Below, piece after piece: positions 56,177 through 64,000 of a stretch of 64,000 nucleotides of DNA (the first letter of the stretch is position 1; every line of letters begins with the position of its first letter). Under the pieces are notes generated by a model that did no database searches, was not told the DNA's origin, and worked only from the letters and a program-made list of their open reading frames with translations. Both the position numbers and the translations under genes were made by a program. The stretch covers positions 1 through 64,000 of the forward strand of contig QJPP01001696.1 of the NCBI GenBank assembly GCA_003996215.1, read 5' to 3'. Source of the stretch: Jaltomata sinuosa (taxonomy: Eukaryota; Streptophyta; Magnoliopsida; Solanales; Solanaceae).

Positions 56177-59100
56177 TCACTCATCCGACAGGGTGATTAT
56201 GGTTTTCTCCCTGTCCACATCTTCAGACCAAAAGTGCTTCACTCTTTGACCGTTCACAAGGAATGTAACCGTGTCGCCGCTCTTTCGGAGTTCAACTGTG
56301 CCATGCGGAGTCATCCACACTACCTCAAATGGTCCAGACCACTTAGACTTTAGCTTTCCAGGGAAAATCTTCATCCTTGAGTTGAATAGAAGGACCTGTT
56401 GGCCAGGTTCAAATAAGCGCGGAAGGATATGCTTGTCATGCCACCTCTTCGTCTTCTCCTTGTAAAGCTTGGCATTATCATACGCTTGCAACCTAAACTC
56501 ATCAAGTTTGTTAAGCTGCATTTGCCTCTTCCGCCCAGCCAGTTCATCATCCATATTAATCTTTTTTATTGCCAATAGGCTTGGTGTTCCACTCGACTGG
56601 CAGATGACAAGCTTTACCATATACAAGCCGATACGGAGAAGCTCCAATGGGTGTTTTGTAGGCAGTTCTGTATGCCCATAGTGCATCATCAAGCTTCTCA
56701 GCCCAATCCTTTCTCTGTGCATTCACGGTCTTCTCCAGAACCTGTTTCACTTCCCGATTTGATACCTCAACATGTCCGCTCATTTTGAGATGATATGTAG
56801 TACCTACCTTGTGACGCACCCCATACTTTGTTAATAGTTTGCTTAACCAATTATTGATGAAATGCGTCCCACCATCACTGATTATAGCTCGTGGATTACC
56901 GAATCTTGTGAATATGTTCTTCTTGACAAACTTCAGTACTACCTTTGCATCATTGGTTGGAAGGGCGACTACTTCTACCCACTTGGACACATAATCCACC
57001 GCAACAAGTATATACTTATTGCCGAAGAAAGGTGGGAAGGACCCCATGAAGTCGGTTCCCCATACATCAAAAATCTCCACCTCAAGGATATTCTATAAAG
57101 GCACCTCATGCCTTCTTGAGAGAGCTTCAGTCCTCTGGCATTGATCATAACTCTTGACAAAAGTTGTTGTATTTTTTAATATAATGGGCCAATAGAAGCC
57201 CGACTGTAACACTTTATGTGCGGTGCACTCTCCTCTGTGATGTCCCCCATAAATAGAAGAATGACAATTCCCTAAGATCTCCCTCACTTGACTTTCTGAA
57301 ATGCATCTTCTAATTATTTGATTCGAACCTTGCTTGAACAAATAACGCTCATCCCATAGATAGAATCGAGAGTTGTGATACAGTTTTTTCTTCTGTTGTG
57401 TAGTGGCTTTCGGGGGATACACCCCACTAACCACTAAATTGACAAGATCAGCATACCATGGAAGCTCAGTAATACTAAGGGCTAGGAGTTGTTCATCTGG
57501 AAACTCCTCCCATATATGTCCTTCATTTGGCATTTGAGACCAATCTTCAAGTCTAGACAAATGGTCGACCACTTGGTTCTCTGTGCCCTTTATGTCCTTT
57601 ATCTCCAAGTCGAACTCTTGCAATACCAAAATCCACCGAATAAGTCATGGCTTCATATCCTTCTTGCTGAATAAGTACCGGATAGCAGCATGATCCGTGT
57701 ATACAATCACTTTCGTTCCTACAAGATAGGAGCGAAACTTGTCAAAAGCAAAGACTAGTGCCAACATCTCTTTCTCAGTGACTGTGTAATTTGTCTGAGT
57801 TGAATCAAGAGTCTTACTTGCATAGTAGATAGAATGAAGTACCTTGTCAACTCTCTGCCCCAGCATAGATCCAACCGCAACATCACTCACATCATACATA
57901 AGCTCGAAGGGCAACTCCCAATTCGGAGCAATCAATATAGAAGCTTCAATCAGGCGCTTCTTCAGATTTTCAAACGTCTTCACACAATCATCACTGAATT
58001 CATACTTCACCTCTTTCTCAAGCAACTTGCACATTGGCTTGGATATCTTGGAGAAGTCCTTGATGAAGCGTCTGTAGAAGCATGCATGTCCAAGAAAACT
58101 ACGAACCCCTCGTACAGAAACTGGAGATGGTAGTTTCTCAATAACCTCTATCTTTGCGCGATCCACTTCAAGCCCCATCTTTGACACTTTATGGCCCAGG
58201 ACAATGCCTTCCGTGAACAAAAAATGGCACTTCTCCCAATTAAGCACCAAATTCGTCTCTTCACATCTCGCAAGTACCCTATCCAGATTTTGCAAACAAG
58301 TATCAAATAACTTCCCAAACACTGAGAAGTCATCCATGAATATTTCCACAATCTCTTCCACCATATCAGAGAAAATAGCCATCATACACCTCTGAAATAT
58401 AGCCGACGCATTGCAAAGCCCAAAGGGCATATGCTTGAAAGCATATGTGCCATAAGGATAAGTAAACATCGTCTTCTCTTGATCCTCAGGTGCTATGGCT
58501 ATTTGATTGTAGCCAGAATATCCATCTAGAAAGCAAAAGTACTCCTGCACGGCTAACCGATCCAACATCTGATCAATGAATGGGATGGGATAGTGGTCTT
58601 TCTGGGTGGCCTCGTTCAATTTTCGATAGTCTATGCAAATTCTCCACCCAGTGACTGTACGTGTCGAAATTAGCTCATCTTTCTCATTCTTTATCACAGT
58701 CATCCCCCCTTTCTTGGGGACACATTGCACAGGGCTTACCCACTGGCTATCTGACATGGGAAAAATAATACCTGCGTCTAGCCACTTGATCACCTCCTTT
58801 CTCACTACCTCCTTCATAGGAGGATTCAGTCTCCTCTGATGTTGTGCCATGGGCTTGTACCCCTCCTCAATATATATCTTGTTCATGCAAAATGATGGAT
58901 TGATCCCATGAATATCAGACATCTTCCACCTAATTGCTCTCTTCCTTCTTCGCAACAATGCTAGTGCCTCCTTGACCTGTACTTCATTCAACCCGGCTGC
59001 TAAGATTACCAGAAATGTATCATCCTCCCCCAAATATGCATACTTCATATGAAGGGGGAGTGGTTTCATATCTAGCTTTGGGGCTTCTTCAATAGACAGC

Positions 59101-59633
59101 TTGGGAGGGGATCCCAATGTTCTATTAAGAGACTCGAACGCGAAATTGCTTGACAATGCACAAGCTACCTCCAAGCATTGAATCATCTCATGTGCTGCTC
59201 CATCTTCATACAAGTTTGTCCCTGTAAGGGCTCTCTCCAATGGATCTGAGGAAGTGATAAGGGGTACCCTTGAGTCTATTTCCACCACAGTAATAACTGA
59301 TAAGTCTTCATACAACACAGACAACCTCATTGCCTTATACACATTGAAGACTTCCACCTTGCTATGTGCTCTCATGGTGAGCTGCCCTGCTGCCACATCA
59401 ATCAATGCTCTCCCTGTAGCCAATAATGGATGTCCCAAAATAAATGGAACTTTCGGGTCTGGTTCAAAGTCCAAGATCACAAAATCCACCGAAAAGATCA
59501 ACGAACCAATCTGCACCAATACATCATCTATAATGCCCTCAGGTCTAGCCAACGATCTGTATACCAGTTGCAAAACAATTGTAGTAGGGCGAGGACTACC
59601 CAACCCCATCTTTTTGAAGACTAAACATGGCAT
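56177..59633 (-). pseudogene. Athila pol: reverse transcriptase, RNase H, integrase
   Basis: One frame from 59633 to 57093 and on to 56556, broken by only two stops: TGA after KKDMKP (57645) and TAG at [12 protein letters not shown] (57093, probably from CAG). RT has CIDYRKLNEATQKDHYPIPF, FCFLDGYSGYNQIAIAPEDQ, FGLCNASAIFQRCM and catalytic IFMDDFSVFG. RNase H has MYDVSDVAVGSMLGQ and VIVYTDHAAIRYLF. The integrase zinc domain has lost one Cys (SYDQCQ for CDQC); the core has [21 protein letters not shown] and the [12 protein letters not shown]lu. A frame shift near 56570 separates the C-terminal part (KWSGPFEVVWMTPHGTVEL), which ends at 56177. Product: replication and integration enzymes of the element. 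Confidence 0.9.
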
Positions 59634-60870
59634 AAGGTTAATACTTGCCCCAAGAGGAAGTGATGAGGGGTACCCTTGAGTCTATTTCCACCACAGTAAT
59701 AACTGATAAGTCTTCATACAGCGCAGACAACTTCATTACCTTATACACATTGAAGACTTCCACCTTGTTATGTGCTCTCATGGTGAGCTGCCATGCTGCC
59801 ACATCAATCAATACTCTCCCTGTAGACAATAATGGATGTCCCAAAATAAATGGAACTTTTGGGTCTGGTTCAAAGTCCAAGATCACAAAATCCACCGAAA
59901 AGATCAACGAACCAATCTGCACCAATACATCCTCTATAATGCCCTCAGGTCTAGCCAACGATCTGTCTACCAGTTGCAAAACAATTGTAGTGGGGCGAGG
60001 ACTACCCAACCCCGTCTTTTTGAATACTAAACATGGTATAAGGTTAATACTTGCCCCAAGAGAAAGTGATGAGGGGTACCCTTGAGTCTATTTCCACCAC
60101 AGTAATAACTGATAAGTCTTCATACAGCGCAGACAACTTCATTGCCTTATACACATTGAAGACTTCCACCTTGTTATGTGCTCTCATGGTGAGCTGCCCT
60201 GCTGCCATATCAATCAATTCTCTCCCTATAGACAATAATGGATGTCCCAAAATAAATGGAACTTTCAAGTCTGGTTCAAAGTCCAAGATCACAAAATCCA
60301 CCGAAAAGATCAACGAACCAATCTGCACCAATACATCCTCTATAATGCCCTCAGGTCTAGCCAACGATCTGTCTACCAGTTGCAAAACAATTGTAGTGGG
60401 GCGAGGACTACCCAACCCCGTCTTTTTGAATACTAAACATGGTATAAGGTTAATACTTGCCCCAAGAGAAAGTGATGAGGGGTACCCTTGAGTCTATTTC
60501 CACCACAGTAATAACTGATAAGTCTTCATACAGCGCAGACAACTTCATTGCCTTATACACATTGAAGACTTCCACCTTGTTATGTGCTCTCATGGTGAGC
60601 TGCCCTGCTGCCATATCAATCAATTCTCTCCCTATAGACAATAATGGATGTCCCAAAATAAATGGAACTTTCAAGTCTGGTTCAAAGTCCAAGATCACAA
60701 AATCCACCGAAAAGATCAACGAACCAATCTGCACCAATACATCCTCTATAATGCCCTCAGGTCTAGCCAACGATCTGTCTGCCAGTTGCAAAACAATTGT
60801 AGTGGGGCGAGGACTACCCAACCCCATCTTTTTGAAGACTAAACATGGCATAAGGTTAATACTTGCCCCA
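59250..60870 (-). repeat. Fourfold tandem repeat, 406-bp period, inside the Athila protease
   Basis: Copies start near 59250, 59657, 60063 and 60469 (offsets exactly 406). Each covers the protease from ASINLMP to about 130 residues downstream. The two copies farthest from pol (60051-60862) are almost identical; the one next to pol is most diverged, so growth was stepwise. 406 is not a multiple of 3, so each join shifts the frame and meets a stop, but the three extra units total 1218 bp and restore the original frame overall. Joins show short homology (GAGGAA/AAGA). Confidence 0.93.
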
Positions 60871-61034
60871 AGATCGCATAGTGCTCGAGCTATAACTTTC
60901 TGGCCAATAGTGATCTCAATAGTGAAGCTTCTCGGATCTTTTAACTTAGTTGGCAACATGTTCTGAATTTGAGAAGTGCATACCTCTGTAAAAGCAACTG
61001 TGGCATATTTGGTCAGCCTGTTCTTGTTTGCCAC
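60450..61034 (-). pseudogene. Athila aspartic protease (first, active-site-bearing copy)
   Basis: 195 codons: MANKNRLTKYATVAFTEVC, then IEITIGQKVIARALCDLGAS with the catalytic D-L-G-A, INLMPCLVFKKMGLGSPRP, and FVILDFEPDLKVPFILGHPL as the second conserved block. The frame ends SWGKY at the repeat join. Only this copy has the catalytic Asp; the following three 406-bp copies (frames at 60044-60415, 59638-60009 and the start of 59633) begin after it. The protein would be a truncated retropepsin. Confidence 0.88.
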
Positions 61035-61039
61035 AATGT

Positions 61040-62708
61040 CCTTGATATATTTCGCATACTTCGGGACTCCCTGAAGAACATCTATGAGTGGAGATTAATG
61101 TGTACCTACCTCAAGAGGTCTAAAAATTTCTTGAATCCAGCCTCCTCTCTCTGTTTGATCAACTTCTGTGGGAATGGTGGAGGATACTTCACAATAACTT
61201 CATCTTCTTTTACTCAGTCTAAGCCCCAACTTTAGCCTTTTCGATTTCAACCTCAACTACCTTGGGATCTGCTTGATTCGGTGCCAACTCTTTCAACTCC
61301 AACCCACTTCTAGTAGTGACTGCGTTAACCTGCTTGGGATTTGGGTCAGTATCACCTGGAAGACTACCCTGTGGTCTAGTACTTTGTGCTCCATCTAGCC
61401 GCCCCATTTTCTTTTCTAAATTCTGGATGGCAGTTGGGTGATCCTTGGAAGTTGCTTCATACGTAGCTTGGCTCTCCATGATAGACTTCAGCATGTCTTC
61501 TATATTGCTAGGCATGGATGCAGGCTTGTTGTTTCCAGCAAACTGTTGATTCTGTCCTTGTGGCCTGAATTAATTCTGGCCTTGGTTGTTTACATATGAC
61601 AAATTATTTCGTAGATTTGCATTATATGCATTCCCATAATTCTGATTTCCACCTCTCTGAGCATAACCCACAAAGTTCACAGAATCTGGATTTGTTGCAG
61701 CACAATCTTCTGATAGATGGTCACCTCCACAAGTATCACAAAACTGAATAGTTGCTGGCTGAACTGCATTAACCTGCACCTGATTATTCCCAAGAGCCAA
61801 TTTATTTAGGACAGTAGTTATGTTCCTCATCTGATTAGCCATAGACTCCACCTTGGCAAATAAAGCCGTGTTGGAGTCTACCTCAAGCATTCTAGCAACC
61901 TTCTTAGGTGTGGCTCTGTTAACACCACCGTTCCATTCTAAATTTCTCTGTGCCATCCTCTGCAGAAGAGTATACAATTTGTTATATGTCTTCTCAAGTG
62001 CTTGCCAGTCTGCTGCACAATCTAGTAGGATCTTCGAGTGAGGCTCAAGTACCTCAATGAATGTATGAACCAACACCTCATTTGTCTGCTGATGATGAGG
62101 GCATTCCATAAGGAGAGCCTTAAATCGCTCATAAGCTGTGTAGAGATTTTCACCATCTTTCTGCCTGAAGCTTAGAATCTCGCTCTTCAGCCTGGATGTC
62201 TTCCCCGAGGGAAAGAAATGCGTCAAGAATTTCCGGGCCAAATCATCCCATGAAGTGATGGAGTTCGGTGGCTCCGCTTTCAACCATCTTCTCGTTTCCC
62301 CAAGTAGAGAAAACAGAAATAATGCCAGCCTCACGTAGTCCACTGCTACCCCTGTTGGTATGAATGTATCATAGATTTCCAAAAAATTCTGGATGTGTGT
62401 CTGCGGGTCCTCATGTGATAAGCCCGTGAACTGGACATTGGTGTGCATAAGTTGTATCATACTCTGTTTGAGCTCAAAATGACCGCTCGATTCGGGTTTT
62501 TGAATGCTGTTGATTACATTGGTCAAGAGTGGGATTGCCACATTGTGCACTGGCCTTGGTGCTGCCATTTCTGCGATACAACTTCGAGTTGTTCAACTAA
62601 TGGGATTGTCTCCTTTTCAGCCACCTCGTGAAACTTAATAGGATAAAGAGTTGTTGCCCTTCTCCGCTGATGAAATAGTCTTTCAGGTTCAGAGAATGGC
62701 TCTACCAA
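61040..62708 (-). pseudogene. Athila Gag and Gag-protease linker
   Basis: The N-terminal stretch MVEPFSEPERLFHQRRRA begins at 62708 and changes frame near 62565 to MAAPRPVHNVAIPLL. The capsid domain (about 62490-62050) has FLEIYDTFIPTGVAVDYVRL, RRWLKAEPPNSITSWDDLAR, FLTHFFPSGKTSRLKSEI and MECPHHQQTNEVLVHTF. A zinc knuckle CDTCGGDHLSEDC (near 61740) is of the short CX2CX3HX4C type. A stop at 61570 and another shift separate the linker part (61515-61219, IQNLEKKMGRLDG, ITTRSG-type VTTRSGLELKE). A 3' splice-like ATATGCAG lies near 62748. Confidence 0.85.
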
Positions 62709-62842
62709 ATCTTTCTTTCTTTCCAGTTTGTTGACAGCTCAAAGTTTGTACCTGCATATTTTACCAAACGCTAAGATCAAGTTGTCAATACTTGAATAAT
62801 AAAGACGTACAAGAAAAGTTAGAAATTTGCTAATTTCTAAGT

Positions 62843-62859
62843 CCCCGGCAACGGCGTCA
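62843..62859 (-). other. Primer binding site of the Athila element, tRNA-Asp type with one mismatch
   Basis: The minus strand reads TGACGCCGTTGCCGGGG; the third base is A instead of G. 6 nt from the LTR. The change fits deamination and may post-date insertion. Confidence 0.85.
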
Positions 62860-62865
62860 AGAACT

Positions 62866-63636
62866 TGTTAGGCGATTTCCACTCACAAGTAAGTGTATGT
62901 GGTCGTCCAAGTAATAGGAACTGGTTAGTCCAGATTTCGTACCCAAGAGACTTGTGACTTAGCAAATATTCCACCTCATTTGTACACAGCTAAAATACAC
63001 AAGTATGAAAGTAACAAGAGTGTGGTTTTGCAGTGATTGAGTAATTAAAATAAATTGACAGAATAAAATGCAAGCAAATAATAATTGTGTTGATTCCAAG
63101 TTTAGAGACAATTCCAGGGTTACAGCTTTATTCCGCAATCCTAAGTAGTAATCACTTGAATCGACTTGTTCGTTCACCTAGTTGTTGATTCCGGGGTTGA
63201 TATTACAACTATGGTCTCTCGAGCCTCTAGTTGCCTATTCAAAATAGCATCACAACTACATCATTGAGCGGGGATGTGACATCTTATTTTAAAAGCATTT
63301 ATATTTCTTCCCGTATGAAACAAGCAAGGCATTCTAGGTATACCTCTATCCTAGTCGCTAACCTACCATTTACGTTACAAAAGTGAGGTCTTGCTCCTTA
63401 TATTCCTCGGTTTACCTTGTTCATTCTTCTCTAGAGTTCACAACAAGTTTATATATTTATCTTAATGGCGTCCATGCATCAAAATACTAAAACAGGAATA
63501 TAAGAACAACTAACAATGGCAAACGAATAATCAATCCAAATTCAATACTAAATAGTCATGCGTTTGTAGCCGTAACCCCAGAACAAGGGTTCTTAGCCAC
63601 TCATACTACAATGACAAACAAAACTAATATTGTTTT
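62866..63636 (-). repeat. Athila 5' LTR, interrupted
   Basis: TGTTAGGCG start; it aligns with 48058-48828 with few differences and stops at ATTGTTTT where LTR F begins. The rest should lie right of the window. Confidence 0.88.
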
Positions 63637-64000
63637 TGTCATGCCCCAAACCATGGGAGGCATGACCGACACCCGGAGCCCCAAAAGGCCGAGGGTGCCA
63701 AAATAGAGTGTATCTCTATTGAACCTGCTGGGGGTCTGAGACCGACAAGGTCTCTAAGAATAGCAATTTGAAACACTGAAATCTTAATAGTAGGTATACA
63801 ACTCAAGGCCGACAAGGCTATTATCATAGTAGATAGCTAATAACAAGGCCGACAAGGCCATACCCAACACTGATATACATATACACGTCTACAAGCCTCT
63901 AGAAGTAAGTAAAATATTTCATATCTAGGACAGGGCCCTGGACTACCCATAAGCTGTACATATACTTAACCTGGTCAAAATATAAGCTAGACCTCTGACT
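63637..64000 (-). repeat. LTR F, 3' end of an element on the minus strand (partial)
   Basis: Begins TGTCATGCCCC, the reverse complement of a GGGGCATGACA LTR end as in chromovirus-type LTRs. It contains three AAGGCCGACAAGGC-type dyads spaced about 50-120 bp apart. It runs off the right edge, so family and target duplication cannot be confirmed. Confidence 0.65.

Larger units (their letters stand above)
48058..63636 (-). mobile_element. Athila-type Ty3/gypsy retrotransposon with extra ORF, 5' LTR broken
   Basis: Order on the minus strand: 5' LTR (62866-63636, cut by LTR F), tRNA-Asp primer site with one mismatch, gag, protease containing a 406-bp fourfold repeat, RT-RNase H-integrase, leader-like region with nested solo LTR E, extra ORF (52522-51290), non-coding tail, hairpin/polypurine tract and 3' LTR (48058-49506). 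The gene order, primer and DLGASINLMP-type protease define the Athila lineage (known family). Without E the element would be about 13.4 kb plus the missing LTR part. Two stops and frame shifts in pol make it probably inactive. Confidence 0.9.

Noticed and set aside
56177..62708. Endogenous pararetrovirus instead of a retrotransposon
   Set aside because: Integrase, LTRs, tRNA-Asp primer site and polypurine tract are all present.

Overview
No host gene was recognised in this window. It is plant heterochromatin built almost entirely from nested LTR retrotransposons, mostly Ty3/gypsy. The gene content, tRNA-Asp and initiator tRNA-Met primer sites, and LTR families starting TGTAACACCCC or TGTAATGACCC suggest a dicot, most likely Solanaceae (tomato/potato/pepper type). 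That family assignment is inference. Family names N, A, B, C, D, E and F are mine.

Layout. 1-7465 (-): tandem dimer of a non-autonomous gag-protease element (N), LTR-internal-LTR-internal, running off the left edge. It interrupts 7466-14076 (+), the 3' part of a decayed Tekay-like chromovirus (A), which itself sits in the 5' LTR of 14077-23501 (+), a long-LTR element (B) with gag but no recognisable pol. 19927-33083: a 7.94-kb tandem segmental duplication of the B 3' LTR plus AT-rich flank; inside it a 1.43-kb unit holding a solo Ty1/copia-type LTR is itself duplicated. 33084-34634 and 41391-42555: fragments of diverged B-like LTRs flanking a complete N element (34635-41390, +). 42556-43377 (-): 3' end of a chromovirus (D) whose 3' terminus matches B. 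43378-48057 (+): 5' LTR, gag, protease and partial RT of a chromovirus (C), cut by 48058-63636 (-), an Athila-type element with gag, protease, RT-RNase H, integrase and the extra 'env-position' ORF. The Athila internal region carries a solo LTR (E, 53059-55278, TSD CCTAC). Its 5' LTR is broken at 63637 by another LTR (F).

How the parts relate. N keeps gag, protease, the tRNA-Asp primer site and the long 3' untranslated tail of an Athila element but lacks RT, RNase H and integrase, so it must be moved in trans. The Athila element in the same window is the type of partner that could do this. B may relate to D in a similar way.

The main discovery candidate is a short hairpin with a hexaloop RAGGAY (GAGGAC, GAGGAT or AAGGAC). 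It lies 17-20 nt upstream of the 3' LTR in every internal 3' end visible here (N twice, A, B, D, Athila), with stems that differ in sequence but still pair. A second covarying hairpin (loop GGGA) is shared by N and Athila. Other leads are arrays of short dyad-symmetric words just upstream of the TATA box in unrelated LTR families, a fourfold 406-bp repeat inside the Athila protease, and a promoter-plus-intron-like leader in front of the Athila extra ORF. All coordinates were read by eye; identities are estimates, not alignments.
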